NCBI GenBank assembly: GCA_905235855.1
Contig: CAJONE010000001.1
Coordinates: forward strand, 62,001 to 126,000
Length of the DNA stretch: 64,000 nt
Source: an uncultured Bacteroidales bacterium
GTDB taxonomy: Bacteria > Bacteroidota > Bacteroidia > Bacteroidales > P3
Reading direction: 5' to 3'
Shown here piece by piece: positions 37,979 to 49,053 of this stretch (within the stretch, counting starts at the first letter, position 1; each line of letters starts with the position of its first letter). The translations under genes were made by a program, and so were the position numbers. A model generated the notes under the pieces. That model was given only the letters and a program-made list of their open reading frames with translations. It did not search any database and was not told where the DNA came from.

Positions 37979-39814
37979 CTATTCTTCCGTGTATAACTGT
38001 ACGATGGTCTTGAATTCCTGATCCTCCCAATAGGAGCGGAATTCCACGTCGGTCTGTGCGGTCTTCTTATATTCATAATTCTGTGCGACCGACTCTTTCA
38101 GGTTTTTCAAAGCATTGGCTTTGTCGCCTAAACGAGCGTAGGCCACAGCGCGGAGATAATAAACTTCGGCGTTCTGGTCGAGACAGCAGTCGAGTGTGCG
38201 TATGGCAGTTGTTGCTTGATCGTTTTGTAGTTGTGCGAAGGCCAGATTGAAGCTGCAAGTGCTTGTTTTCAAGCTTTTTTCCGCATCCTCATAATTACCT
38301 TGCTTAAGGTTGAGGATTGGTATGTTGGCGTCGGCATCGGCACTGCCTTGGCGTTGTGCCTCCTCGAAGTATTTTTTGGCCATTGGGTATTCTTTCTTGG
38401 CCATATAAAGCAGGCCAGTGTTGTTAAGTACGTCAGGGTTGTGGGGATTCATTTCGCGAGCCACATTGAGGTAGCGCTCGGCCTCTTCAACGTCACCCAT
38501 ATAGAGCGACACGGCGCCGGCATTGTTCCAGGCGGCCCACTCGTCGCTGTGGTTTTCGGTAGCCCATTTGTAGTATTTCAGCTTTGTGGGATAGCTGTAG
38601 TTAATATAGGCGGCGTACATCAGCTCGTCGAATGAGAGTTTCGAGGGGTTGATGGTGGCCTGCTTTGCAAGATCCTGGTCATTTTTGCGGGCCTCGGAGT
38701 AGTAGAGGGCTATCTGTGCACGGCGCAGGTTTGGGAAAATTTCATCGGCCAGTTGTGTATAGACTGTCGCATAATTCTTAATCATCTGCTCGCGCTTGAT
38801 TAGGTTCTGCTGTGTTTCGACGATGTTTACGATGTTGTGTTTGTCCTGAATGTCGGAACCCTCGACCATGAGTACGAAGTGTACCCAGTCTTCGCCGGCG
38901 GCACGAGTGGTCTGAACCACCTCCTTCTGAAGGTTGTATTTGAAATAGTCAAGGTCTTGCGGTTTCACCCTGGCGCGTTTTGCCATAGCGTTGAGCGTTT
39001 CCTCGAACACGCGTTTGAACTGCTCGGTAGCCACATCGGCACGCCCTTTCGACACGCCAACGTTGTTGGTTTCCTCGCCTTCGGGCGATGCCCATCCGGT
39101 AATTGTTACCTGCTTGGGCAGACCGTTCTGCAGCATAATTTGTTTCAGTTCTTCAAGGCCGTTTTTGGTGTCGAATTTGCGGTTCATCTCGAAGTTCCAG
39201 TCCAGTTTCGACAAACCGTTTGGGAAATAAATGTCGGCTGTTTCGACTATGCCTTGCTTTTTGTTGTAGTTTATCGGGGCGATAGAGATATTGCCACGTA
39301 TATCGACCCACGCCGATGTGTTGTTTACTCCGTCGGATATGAGCACTTCGTTGAATGTCTTCCCACCGTGCTTGTCGACAATTTCGTCGGCAAATTTGGT
39401 TTCCACATCGGTGAAGGAGGTCTTGTAGCCTACTGGTGCTAACGTGACGCGTCCGGTCTCCATACCCGGCTTGAAATCAATCAGGTCGGTATAAGTAAAA
39501 CGTCCGCCAGATTCGTATTTAATCATAGTGCCTTCGCCCTCAACGTTCTCGCCTTTCAAAGTCATGGGTTCCAGCGGTATGCTGCCGCCGTCCCAAGTGA
39601 ATACTGGCTGAAGAAAAACGGCCACATTCTTGGCGAAATATTTTTGCGGAATGGCACCGGTGAATTTCACAACTACTTTGTCGTCCATGGTGGCCACGGG
39701 GTCAGGTATGGCCTGGTAGCGTACTTCGCCGGCATGCTTTTTCATGTAGGATAACCCCTTGCATCCCACGAGCATAAAGCTCATCACAGCAATCAAAAAA
39801 AAGCCTTTTTTCAT
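37979..39814 (-). CDS. TPR lipoprotein with OmpA-like segment
   Basis: Lipobox LVGC; OmpA-like ITGWASPEGEETNNVGVSKGRADVATEQF; TPR motifs near C-terminus. Confidence 0.8.
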   Translation of the reverse strand: MKKGFFLIAVMSFMLVGCKGLSYMKKHAGEVRYQAIPDPVATMDDKVVVKFTGAIPQKYFAKNVAVFLQPVFTWDGGSIPLEPMTLKGENVEGEGTMIKYESGGRFTYTDLIDFKPGMETGRVTLAPVGYKTSFTDVETKFADEIVDKHGGKTFNEVLISDGVNNTSAWVDIRGNISIAPINYNKKQGIVETADIYFPNGLSKLDWNFEMNRKFDTKNGLEELKQIMLQNGLPKQVTITGWASPEGEETNNVGVSKGRADVATEQFKRVFEETLNAMAKRARVKPQDLDYFKYNLQKEVVQTTRAAGEDWVHFVLMVEGSDIQDKHNIVNIVETQQNLIKREQMIKNYATVYTQLADEIFPNLRRAQIALYYSEARKNDQDLAKQATINPSKLSFDELMYAAYINYSYPTKLKYYKWATENHSDEWAAWNNAGAVSLYMGDVEEAERYLNVAREMNPHNPDVLNNTGLLYMAKKEYPMAKKYFEEAQRQGSADADANIPILNLKQGNYEDAEKSLKTSTCSFNLAFAQLQNDQATTAIRTLDCCLDQNAEVYYLRAVAYARLGDKANALKNLKESVAQNYEYKKTAQTDVEFRSYWEDQEFKTIVQLYTEE

Positions 39815-39977
39815 GTATGTTTCTTATGTTGATGAATGTTCAAAACTGTTGAAACTTGTTGTATAAACGAGCGAAAAGATTGTAAATTGCAAAAATATGA
39901 AAAAAAAATTGATTTTCTGCAATTCATGAAATTTATCCTGACAGATTTCGTGAGTAATTTGGGACAGCAGGGCGGCA

Positions 39978-42842
39978 CTATTCGACACGGTTGGGTGGCA
40001 TAGCGATAGTATCATTATCGTTTTTTTTCGTGCAGACCGATACAATGGAACAGTAGTTGCAGTAATTCCCGGGTTGTGATGTGAACGGGATGTTTTCATC
40101 CAATATCTCACCAAAGATGTTGCACATGAGCTGTTCAAATTGCGATAAGACGTCGTGAGTCAGAAGAGTAGTGTCTCCAATGGACGCGGGCATGAACTCA
40201 CCGCCTATGTGCTGCAATGGATACAATCCGGAAAGCATTGGTTCTTGAATGCTGTGGGTGCGTGAGTAGTACCATGCGTAGAACATTACCTGAAACCACT
40301 TTGCAGGAATGGTTTGCCATTCTGTAGGAGTGAGGGTCTTGACGGATATATCATTCTTTCTGACATACCCTGACTTGTAGTCTACCACCCGAAGTTGGCC
40401 GTTAATGCGATCGATGCGGTCGGCTTTTGTGTTGAAATGAATTTCTATAGGATTTTTATACCCGTCTATGTTTAAAACAAGTGGTTTATCTAATGTTTCT
40501 TCAAGTTGTAATATATCTATTTTCTGGCCTTGTTTGAGTTTTCCTATTTCATGATTCAGAAAGTGGGTTACCTGTGAAATAGCCACAGCGCGCATCAGGT
40601 CGGTTTTTCCTTCGTGTATTTCACCATTTGTGAAAAAATCATCCAAAAGTTTTTCTATTCTCGATGGAACTGAATCTATCTCTGCGGCAAGTATATCCAT
40701 GTCCAATGCCTTGTTTTCAAATGGTTTGTAGATATCTTCGAGGCATTGGTGAATAATGGTTCCGAGGTCGCTGCTTTCAATAGTGTCGCTTATCTCGTCG
40801 TCTTGCCGCAGATGTAGCAATTGTTCGTAGTAGAAACGTAGAGGGCAGCTGATATAGCTGTTCATTGAAGAAGGGGAGTAGCGTTTTAGGCGCAGCTGTT
40901 CCATTATTTCGGGTGATTTTTCAACACGGTTGTCTGGCGGTGTTCTGTAGCTGCGGTTGCTGATAGATGCATTCAGTTCGTGGACTGTGATTTTGTCGCT
41001 GTATTTTTTTGACAGTTCGGCACGCAGCTGTTGCACAAATCGGCTTTCCTGGTCCTTTTGGCCATCGTTCGATGATACAATATATATTTCTTCGGCGCGT
41101 TGCAGCAAGTGGTAGAAGTTGTATGCATATACCGCATCTTTTTCATAGTAGGTAGGCATTCCAAAATGGCGTTTCAGGCTGGTAGGTATCAGTGTGTTGT
41201 TGTTTTGTGACGACGGTATTACCCCTTCGTTGGCAGAGAGCAGTATTACCCTGCGAAAATCAAGGCAGCGCGTTTCGAGAACACCGAGTATTTGTAGGCC
41301 GCTCAACGGTTTGCCGATAAAAGAAAGGCTTCTGCGTTGTGCTATACGCAGGTAGATTTTTCGCAAGGTTTGGATGTTTTCAACAGGTATTGCGCTGGTG
41401 CCGTAGGTTTCGACTTGTTTTTTCAGTCCTTCTATGTAATCGATTATCTGAACTAGGCTTTCTATGGCTGCTGTCTCCTTTGATTCGTTGGGAATAATAC
41501 GCTTTTCAACGATTTTGGTTGTAAGGAGTTTTATTGTTTCCAGTAGGACGAAGGGGTTGTTTGCATCGGCCTCGAAAAGAAAACGGATGGGTTCTATATT
41601 GCCGTGCAGATTTGAGAACATTGTTTCCAAGTCTGTTATACAGGCGTAGATAACGTTTCGTTCTGTAAGATACTTCTTGGTTTTCTCGTTAATATAGTCG
41701 GCATCTAACAGTTTGGATATGTATTTGTTGCCTATAACGTCAGAAATGCTTTTATGATAAAACATCGGGCTGCCGTATTTTGATATCCGGCTGTTGGCAT
41801 AGAGAGACAGAACGGTGAGGGCAAGCGAGTGCATTTCGGTCTGTGTAAATGGTATACCCATTGTTATGTTGGCTTGCCCTATTCCGTTGGGCAGGGAATT
41901 CAGCACGGTAGTTATAATGCCCTCGTCGCCAAGAACGAGTGCAGTTTCGGCAATTTGAATATTGCTATCATCTGATGCAATGTCGTTCAATAATGTGCCA
42001 GCATATTTTGCCTGCGACACATTGTCGGGAACTTTAACTATGTTAATGCTTTTATTCTTCTTGGCAAAGAGTTCGTCAAACTCTTTATTTGCACAGAGAT
42101 AATGATGTTTACGCAGAAAATAGCCGGCTTCTTGCGTTGGGTCGTCCATATAATATTTGTCTCCATCCGGAATAAATTCAGCGAGACCCCGCCGTATAAA
42201 TGTATGGATAATTTTCTCTTCGCATTTTGATAAAGCGTTGAATCCTAAAAAGTAAAGATGGTTTATAGGGTGATTGTCCAGTATTGTGTCAATATTCTCG
42301 GCCACCTTGCGGTATGCCATACCGTAATAGGCCTGTCCGCGACTGTCGAGGAGGTTGTTAAGCTCAGTGTAGTAGGTGTGGATTGACTTGTAGAAATGTA
42401 GGTAATCTTTTTGAAACTGCGTTAGTTTTTCGCCATCAATATGCCACTCGCCTATTTCTTTCAAATCGTGCAGGTTTCCGTAGATGTCCTTGACATTTAC
42501 CAAATAGCGGTCTATCTCGGAAAAGTCTGCCAGCATCATATCAGCCATGGGCATAAACTGCTCTAACGTTCGCGGGTCGTTGGGATTTACTTTGCGGTGT
42601 ATGCCATATAGTTCAAACAGCAGGAATTCGTTTGGAACCAGTTCGGTTTCGCCTAATTCGCTTACCAGGTCATCAAAAACAAGTGTTTTAGGAAGTAAGA
42701 ATGTGTTGCCTAACAGCTCAGTCAGATAGTGTTTCACAAACAGAGTTGGACGCCGATTGTTGAAAATCAGTGTGATTTCGCTTAAGTCATTGTGGTGCTT
42801 GTTGACAATTTGGAGCAGTGTTTCTTTCAGAAAAGGTTGCAT
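39978..42842 (-). CDS. AddB-like PD-(D/E)XK nuclease family protein
   Basis: SYISCPLRFYYEQLL; RIDRINGQLRVVDYKSGYVRK nuclease core; C-terminal YCNYCSIVSVC Fe-S cysteines. Confidence 0.85.
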   Translation of the reverse strand: MQPFLKETLLQIVNKHHNDLSEITLIFNNRRPTLFVKHYLTELLGNTFLLPKTLVFDDLVSELGETELVPNEFLLFELYGIHRKVNPNDPRTLEQFMPMADMMLADFSEIDRYLVNVKDIYGNLHDLKEIGEWHIDGEKLTQFQKDYLHFYKSIHTYYTELNNLLDSRGQAYYGMAYRKVAENIDTILDNHPINHLYFLGFNALSKCEEKIIHTFIRRGLAEFIPDGDKYYMDDPTQEAGYFLRKHHYLCANKEFDELFAKKNKSINIVKVPDNVSQAKYAGTLLNDIASDDSNIQIAETALVLGDEGIITTVLNSLPNGIGQANITMGIPFTQTEMHSLALTVLSLYANSRISKYGSPMFYHKSISDVIGNKYISKLLDADYINEKTKKYLTERNVIYACITDLETMFSNLHGNIEPIRFLFEADANNPFVLLETIKLLTTKIVEKRIIPNESKETAAIESLVQIIDYIEGLKKQVETYGTSAIPVENIQTLRKIYLRIAQRRSLSFIGKPLSGLQILGVLETRCLDFRRVILLSANEGVIPSSQNNNTLIPTSLKRHFGMPTYYEKDAVYAYNFYHLLQRAEEIYIVSSNDGQKDQESRFVQQLRAELSKKYSDKITVHELNASISNRSYRTPPDNRVEKSPEIMEQLRLKRYSPSSMNSYISCPLRFYYEQLLHLRQDDEISDTIESSDLGTIIHQCLEDIYKPFENKALDMDILAAEIDSVPSRIEKLLDDFFTNGEIHEGKTDLMRAVAISQVTHFLNHEIGKLKQGQKIDILQLEETLDKPLVLNIDGYKNPIEIHFNTKADRIDRINGQLRVVDYKSGYVRKNDISVKTLTPTEWQTIPAKWFQVMFYAWYYSRTHSIQEPMLSGLYPLQHIGGEFMPASIGDTTLLTHDVLSQFEQLMCNIFGEILDENIPFTSQPGNYCNYCSIVSVCTKKNDNDTIAMPPNRVE

Positions 42843-42977
42843 ATCGTATATGGAATGTAAGTCGGATTTTTATTTATAAAGTGTTTCCACGTGTGTGAGT
42901 GGATTGCAGGTGGCGGCGGAATTTTTCCCATTAGAATGTCAGATAAAAACGTGAGAGCATATATTATCGCCGAGAAT

Positions 42978-43532
42978 TTAAAATGCCACATGCCAACCGA
43001 TAGCGGCCAAGTAGAGCAAAATTGCTACAGTCATGAATTTTTTTTCGTGAAGACCTTTATTTTGGCGTCCGAGCATAATACCCAATTCGCTGAAAAAGAG
43101 ACTCAAGACGGTAGTGGCAATACTTAAGGTCAGGATTGTTCGGCTACTGTTTTCAGCACACATACCAAGACCCATGGCGGCAATGAAGCTGTTCATACCT
43201 AATGCTATACAGAGTGTGAAGACGGTTACCGGTTTCGACAGGTCGTATATGGGTTGCTTTTGTTTTGAGAATGTGGTCATGCATAATTTCGCGGCGACCA
43301 CTACCAGAAGTGCGAGAGCAGTGGTGGCGTTCAGGTCGGATGGCTCGAACCGCAGGGCCATTCCTAAATACAGGCCGCCTATCGTCAACGCGGTGTGGAT
43401 AACACACATTGTTGTGCTTATGCCAAGTCCGGCTATAGATTTTATGCCAGATGATACCGAATTGTGTCTCAATGTAACTGTTAGAGGCATATTGAGAGCT
43501 ATGCAGAAAAGAATATACTTGATTGTTAGCAA
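42978..43532 (-). CDS. MntP-like manganese efflux protein
   Basis: Six predicted TM segments; ALGMNSFIAAMGLGM resembles the ALxxDAFAVG-type repeat. Confidence 0.6.
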   Translation of the reverse strand: MLTIKYILFCIALNMPLTVTLRHNSVSSGIKSIAGLGISTTMCVIHTALTIGGLYLGMALRFEPSDLNATTALALLVVVAAKLCMTTFSKQKQPIYDLSKPVTVFTLCIALGMNSFIAAMGLGMCAENSSRTILTLSIATTVLSLFFSELGIMLGRQNKGLHEKKFMTVAILLYLAAIGWHVAF

Positions 43533-43545
43533 GATGTTTACTGAT

Positions 43546-44364
43546 TTAAGAACGAATATGTTTGGCTATATGTTCGAATTGGGTATGTGAAAGCTGTTCG
43601 GCGCGTTTGTCCAAAAGTGCGTCCGGGATATTAGGGTCATAATTCAGATCCATAGCCTTAAGTGCGTTGCGAAGAGTCTTGCGACGTTGATTAAAGCCCG
43701 CTTTCACTATTTTTTTGAACAGGTCTTCATCGCAGTCGACGGTTGTGCGGCCATTACGTCGCAAACGAATCACCGCCGATTTCACTTTGGGGGGTGGGTT
43801 GAAAACCGTTTCTGGCACAGTGAAAAGGTACTCCATATCGTAATATGCAGAAAGCAGAACGCTTAGGATGCCGTAAGATTTATTGCCTGGTGGCGACACA
43901 ATCCGCTCTGCCACCTCTTTCTGAAACATACCAACCAATTCGGGCACAACGTTGTGGTTGTCGTATACCTTAAACAGAATCTGCGATGAAATGTTGTACG
44001 GGAAGTTTCCTATGATAGCGAATGGTGCATCAAAAATTTTCGTCAAATCCAGTTTCAGAAAGTCACCTTCCACAAGTTGTAGGGTGGGGTAGTGGTTGTG
44101 CAGGTAAGCCACCGATTCGCTGTCAATTTCTACGCATTTCAGATTAATTAGTTTGTCATTTACCATATATTTTGAAAGTATTCCCATGCCAGGTCCGATT
44201 TCCAGCACGTTGCGTACTTCTTGTTCACCACACGTTGTTAAACTATCCACTATTCTGCGTGCGATGCTTTCATCGGTCAGGAAGTGTTGGCCGAGCGATT
44301 TCTTAGCAGTAACATCGCCTGCTCTTTTGCGCTGTGGTTTGCTATATCTGTTCGAGTGTTTCAT
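43546..44364 (-). CDS. rsmA: 16S rRNA adenine dimethyltransferase
   Basis: [50 protein letters not shown]. Start at 44364 rather than ORF 44460. Confidence 0.94.
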   Translation of the reverse strand: MKHSNRYSKPQRKRAGDVTAKKSLGQHFLTDESIARRIVDSLTTCGEQEVRNVLEIGPGMGILSKYMVNDKLINLKCVEIDSESVAYLHNHYPTLQLVEGDFLKLDLTKIFDAPFAIIGNFPYNISSQILFKVYDNHNVVPELVGMFQKEVAERIVSPPGNKSYGILSVLLSAYYDMEYLFTVPETVFNPPPKVKSAVIRLRRNGRTTVDCDEDLFKKIVKAGFNQRRKTLRNALKAMDLNYDPNIPDALLDKRAEQLSHTQFEHIAKHIRS

Positions 44365-44905
44365 CAGCTTCTCTGTACTTTCGTCCACAGGTGCATACCA
44401 AAGAATTATCAAGCCGTTTGCCACATTCGCACACCCAGCCAATCTGTCGTGCCGGTACACCGGCCATCAGCGCATAGTCTCTTACATTCTTAGTCACCAC
44501 TGCACCTGCGGCAACCATTGCGCTTTTGCCCACAGTGTGTCCGCATACCACCGTACAGTTTGCACCCAGCGAGGCTCCCTCTTTGATCAGTGTTTTGGTG
44601 TATACGCCATGGACAGGGAAGTGCGCTCTTGGTGTTGTGACGTTTGTGAATACGCACGATGGTCCGCAGAACACGTTGTCCTCGATCTCCACCCCTTCAT
44701 ATACCGATACGTTGTTTTGTATTCTCACACCGTTGCCAATTTTCACATTGTTGCCTATGTTCACATTCTGTCCCATAGAGCAGTTCTTGCCTATTGTGGC
44801 TCCTTTCTGAATATGGCAAAAATGCCATATCTTGGTACCTTTGCCTATGGCCACTCCTTCGTCAATATAGCTTGACTCGTGTACAAAAAACTCCTTATTG
44901 TCCAT
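44342..44905 (-). CDS. WbpD/WlbB-like left-handed beta-helix N-acetyltransferase
   Basis: [51 protein letters not shown]...[18 protein letters not shown] hexapeptide repeats. Confidence 0.88.
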   Translation of the reverse strand: MDNKEFFVHESSYIDEGVAIGKGTKIWHFCHIQKGATIGKNCSMGQNVNIGNNVKIGNGVRIQNNVSVYEGVEIEDNVFCGPSCVFTNVTTPRAHFPVHGVYTKTLIKEGASLGANCTVVCGHTVGKSAMVAAGAVVTKNVRDYALMAGVPARQIGWVCECGKRLDNSLVCTCGRKYREADETLEQI

Positions 44906-44910
44906 AATGG

Positions 44911-47832
44911 TTATTTTTTTAACATACTGTACATTATCTCTATTGGGTGAACGGCATTGACTCCAGTCCCGTCGTGAATCTGTTGACGGCACGAAGTACC
45001 GGGAGCAGCAACAAACATGGGTATGGCCTTATTATTTTCGGCTATAGCTTTTCGTATTGTCGGAAAGAGTATCATCTCGCCTATGGCAAGAGATATTTTA
45101 TAGTGCTCTTTCTCATAACCGAACGAACCGGCCATACCGCAGCAGCCGCTGGCTATGCAGTGTAGGACCGCACCTCTCAGCAATGTAAACATCTCAACGG
45201 TTTTTTCTATGCCAACCAGTGCTTTTTGATGGCAATGTCCGTGAAGCCATATCTCTATTGAAGTGTCATTGAAGTCTTCTGGCGTGATATTGCCGAGATG
45301 CAACTCTCTCACAAGAAACTCGTCGAACAGCAAGGCGTTTTTGCCAAGCCTTTTGGCTTTATCTCGTAGGGTTTCGGGCACGAGGTCGGGATATTCGTCG
45401 CGAAAGCTCAAAATGCACGAAGGCTCTATACCCACCAGAGGTGATGATTCACTTACGAGGTTGGAAAGCATTTCCACATTGCGTGTGGCGTATTTTTTGG
45501 CCAATTTCAGACAGCCCTTTGATATTGCAGCTCGTCCGCTCTCCACATGTTGCGGCATTACAACCTTGTAGCCCAGCCGTGTAAGCAATTTGGCAAAGGT
45601 GACGCCAAGATTCGCTTCCATATAGTTTGTAAACTCGTCGGCAAACAGATAGACTTTTTTTGTGCCTGTATTCTCTGCCGTGAAATATTTGTTATCCAGC
45701 AATGTCCGCATGGTTTTCTTGTTCAATGTCGGAATGCTGCGTTCGGGGGCGAATTTTACTATCTGTTTAATAAGCGAGGAGGAAAGGCTCCAACTTGCCA
45801 TCAAGTTGTATAGTGGTGCTACGGTGTGACCAAGTTGCTGTACGGTAGCCATCCGTGCCACCATCCATGTGCGGAGCGGTGTGCCATGTGTGTCGTAATG
45901 GAGTTGCAGCAGTTCGGACCTAAGGCGTGTCATATCCACGTTCGATGGGCACTCGCTTTGACATCCCTTACAAGCAAGGCAACTGTGGAGTACTTCCAGT
46001 AGTTCTGGTGCAGAAAGAGATAATCCATTGATACCATGTGTCAAGGTTTCACGAATTATATTTGCTCTTGCCCGTGTACTCATTATCTCGTCGTGAGACA
46101 CTTTGTACGCCGGACAGAGCGTCCCCCCCATAAGTGTGCTCTTGCGGCAGTCGCCAGCTCCGTTACACTGTTCGATAGAACAAGTGAGCGCGTTACAGTT
46201 GTTGAATTTTTTGTAGGTTGGTAAACCATTCCCTGATTGGGCATTTTCATTGAATATTGCTTTCCAGTTATAGTAGGTCTTATCGTTTTTTAGGATATTC
46301 TCCACAAGATACCGTTGGCCTATTTCGTATCGCAGGCATGTGTCCATCAGGGGTGTATCGACAATTTTGCCTCGGTTGAAAACCCCGTCGGGATCCCAGC
46401 ATTGCTTAAGCTGACGCATAAGCTCATAGCATTCAGTGCCATAGACCAGTGGGATGTACTCACCGCGCAGGCGTCCGTCACCATGTTCTCCGCTGAGGCT
46501 ACCATGATGTTTTTTGACCAGTTTGGCCATTTCGTATGCCACAGTGCGGAATAGTTCTCTGTCGTGCTGGGTTTTTAGGTTGAGCACGGGGCGCAAGTGG
46601 AGTTCGCCAGTTCCTATATGTCCATAATATACACAGCTTAGATTCAGTCTATTGAGCATTGTACGGACATCGTCCATAAAAGCCAGCAGTTTTTCCGGCG
46701 ATATGGCGGTGTCTTCGATAACGCCGATTGGTTTTGCATCGCCTCTCATGCTGCTCAACACGCCGAGGCCGGCTTTTCGCAGTGCCCAAACTCGTTGTAT
46801 GTCTTCGCCATAGACTTGTGTAGTGCAATACGCAAGCTTGCTTTCCATAATCTCTTTCTCAAAAGCTGCTGCACATTCTTCCGTTTTGTCACCGTTAAAT
46901 TCGGCTACCAGTATTGCTGCCGGTTCTCCGCTGACGAAAAAACGGTTGCGCTCTTGTTCTTTGTTGTGGCGGCAGAGATCCAAGATCTTCCCATCAATCA
47001 ATTCTACGGCCACAGGATTATGCCGTAGGGCAATCAGGTTAGCCTGAAAACTGTTTTCAAATGCGTTGCAGTGTGCGCATACCAGCATTTTCTTGTTCGA
47101 CGGAAGTGGGTCAAGTGAGAGCGTCAGCTCGGTGATGAACGCAAGCGTCCCTTCCGAGCCAGCCAAAAGTTTGCATATATCTATTCTTTCGTCAAGAATT
47201 GTCTCGTCAATGGCATAGCCGCAACTTCTTCTACGTATTGAGCGGTCGGGGTAGTTGGCAATTATATTCTTGCGAATTTTATCGTCTGTTTGCCAATGTT
47301 TTAGTTGGCCGTAAACTTTATTCCATAGTTTGCTGCCCTCTTGTTTGGTAGTGTCAAATTCACTTCCATCGGAGAGAATGCCTTTCACTGCTCTAACGTG
47401 GTCGCGGGTGCTGCCATAGACCAAAGAGTGTGAGCCACAGGAGTTGTTCCCAAACATTCCTCCGATGCAGCATCGGTTGCTTGTCGAGGTTTCAGGGCTG
47501 AAAAAGAGGCCGTAAGGTTTCAGGGCAAGGTTCAATTCGTCGCGAACCACGCCAGGCTGCACTCTTACCCATCGTTCGTCGGCGTTGATTTCAAGTATTT
47601 TAGTAAAACGTTTGCTAATATCAACCACTATACCGTTTCCGACCACCTGTCCTGCTATTGAGGTTCCGGCTGCGCGAGGTATTAGGAAAGATTGTTTTTC
47701 ACGAGCAATTTGCAGCAGTACTTTGACATCGTTAGTTGTTTCAGGGTATGCTACAGCCATTGGCAGTTCGCGGTAAACGCTAGCATCGGTGGCGTAGGCA
47801 ATACGGTGCAGGTTGTCGGTGAAAAATTGCAT
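44911..47832 (-). CDS. Fused FAD-linked oxidase and Fe-S/CCG-domain dehydrogenase (YdiJ/D-lactate or D-2-hydroxyglutarate dehydrogenase-like)
   Basis: FAD_binding_4 motifs ([33 protein letters not shown]), [13 protein letters not shown], Fe-[16 protein letters not shown] motif [15 protein letters not shown]. Confidence 0.88.
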   Translation of the reverse strand: MQFFTDNLHRIAYATDASVYRELPMAVAYPETTNDVKVLLQIAREKQSFLIPRAAGTSIAGQVVGNGIVVDISKRFTKILEINADERWVRVQPGVVRDELNLALKPYGLFFSPETSTSNRCCIGGMFGNNSCGSHSLVYGSTRDHVRAVKGILSDGSEFDTTKQEGSKLWNKVYGQLKHWQTDDKIRKNIIANYPDRSIRRRSCGYAIDETILDERIDICKLLAGSEGTLAFITELTLSLDPLPSNKKMLVCAHCNAFENSFQANLIALRHNPVAVELIDGKILDLCRHNKEQERNRFFVSGEPAAILVAEFNGDKTEECAAAFEKEIMESKLAYCTTQVYGEDIQRVWALRKAGLGVLSSMRGDAKPIGVIEDTAISPEKLLAFMDDVRTMLNRLNLSCVYYGHIGTGELHLRPVLNLKTQHDRELFRTVAYEMAKLVKKHHGSLSGEHGDGRLRGEYIPLVYGTECYELMRQLKQCWDPDGVFNRGKIVDTPLMDTCLRYEIGQRYLVENILKNDKTYYNWKAIFNENAQSGNGLPTYKKFNNCNALTCSIEQCNGAGDCRKSTLMGGTLCPAYKVSHDEIMSTRARANIIRETLTHGINGLSLSAPELLEVLHSCLACKGCQSECPSNVDMTRLRSELLQLHYDTHGTPLRTWMVARMATVQQLGHTVAPLYNLMASWSLSSSLIKQIVKFAPERSIPTLNKKTMRTLLDNKYFTAENTGTKKVYLFADEFTNYMEANLGVTFAKLLTRLGYKVVMPQHVESGRAAISKGCLKLAKKYATRNVEMLSNLVSESSPLVGIEPSCILSFRDEYPDLVPETLRDKAKRLGKNALLFDEFLVRELHLGNITPEDFNDTSIEIWLHGHCHQKALVGIEKTVEMFTLLRGAVLHCIASGCCGMAGSFGYEKEHYKISLAIGEMILFPTIRKAIAENNKAIPMFVAAPGTSCRQQIHDGTGVNAVHPIEIMYSMLKK

Positions 47833-49053
47833 TTACTTGATACTTTGGATGAATTGGTTAGCGAGAGTGGAGTACTTTAGATGTTCGACAGCATAATTAT
47901 ATCCCTTACGTCCCATTTCGGCTCGTTCAGATTCTGATAGGTTTGCAATTTTAAGTATTGCTTTTGTTGCTTGGTTAGGGTTTTCCGCCTCTACACGTAA
48001 TCCGCATCCCACGCGCTCCACCACGCTGTCTGGTTCATCCACCGACATGACTATGGGTTTGCAGGCGAGCATGTAGTCAGTCATTTTATTGAACGACGTG
48101 CCGTACTGGTGTAGTACAGAGTGAACGCCTCCCATGTAACAGATGTCGAACTGTTCTACAACTTTTGGTATCAGAACTTTTGATACAGCTGGAAGAAAAA
48201 ATGCATTCGTGAGCCCTTTGTTTTGAACTGTTGTCTGCAATTGTTTTTTTTGAATGCCCTGACCAACAAAGACGAATGCGATTTTCTCCGTTTGAAGTTT
48301 TGTTGCACAGTCAATCAAAACATTCAGCGCGGTCGATGCTGTGTGTCCTCCCGTAAAACCCACAATTGTTTTGTATTTGGTTTTAAGCATGTTGAAGATG
48401 CGTGTGTGTATATCAGGAAGTTTATTGTTGACGTTGTTTGTCCATTCATCTTCGACAAAGCCATTTGGAACGCATACGAATCGGTCAGCCGACAAGCCGT
48501 GGCGTTGCATGTGTGGAAATGCTTTATCGAGCAGGGAAACCACTTTGTCGGCATGTTTATATGCGTAATTTTCGGCGTACTGCATAATTTTGATGAAAGG
48601 GTGTTTTTCAGAATATCCACCTATCACCATAGGCGATAGCGGCCATAGGTCGTGCACCTCATAGACCAGCTTGCCCTCAAAATGTTTTGCATATTTTCTG
48701 GCGGGGTATATGTCAAGAGGATAAGTGGATGAAGCTATTACCACATCCGGGGTAAAAGCGCCGAGATATTTTCTCCCGTGCATCAGAATTTTTAGTGCAA
48801 ACTGAAACATTGAAAGGGCACGCATTATCCCATTACTTTTGTATCTCAGGGTTTTCACCCAATAATAAGTGATTCCATCAATTTGCTCTACTCCCAATTT
48901 TAAGGGCTGAATTTTGCGCAAATGAGAGAAGCTGCCGCCGATAATCCTTACGTTATGGCCTTGTTTTATCCATTCTTTAGCAAGGTAGTATGGCCGGAAC
49001 TCCATGCCGTAGTCGGGTGAGCCGGCATAGTGGTTAAGTATCAGAATGTTCAT
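47833..49053 (-). CDS. Glycosyltransferase (GT4-like)
   Basis: HYAGSPDYGMEFRPYYLAKEWIKQGHNVRIIGGS; VGFTGGHTASTALNVLID. Confidence 0.87.
   Translation of the reverse strand: MNILILNHYAGSPDYGMEFRPYYLAKEWIKQGHNVRIIGGSFSHLRKIQPLKLGVEQIDGITYYWVKTLRYKSNGIMRALSMFQFALKILMHGRKYLGAFTPDVVIASSTYPLDIYPARKYAKHFEGKLVYEVHDLWPLSPMVIGGYSEKHPFIKIMQYAENYAYKHADKVVSLLDKAFPHMQRHGLSADRFVCVPNGFVEDEWTNNVNNKLPDIHTRIFNMLKTKYKTIVGFTGGHTASTALNVLIDCATKLQTEKIAFVFVGQGIQKKQLQTTVQNKGLTNAFFLPAVSKVLIPKVVEQFDICYMGGVHSVLHQYGTSFNKMTDYMLACKPIVMSVDEPDSVVERVGCGLRVEAENPNQATKAILKIANLSESERAEMGRKGYNYAVEHLKYSTLANQFIQSIK

Noticed and set aside
43393-43401. TGTGGATAA, a perfect DnaA-box match
   Set aside because: Isolated single site inside the MntP-like gene, about 17 kb from the skew switch; expected by chance.
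44911-47832. Oxidase as an unrelated gene merely neighbouring the glycan genes
   Set aside because: Not fully excluded, but 0- and 5-nt junctions on both sides within one operon make chance adjacency less likely.
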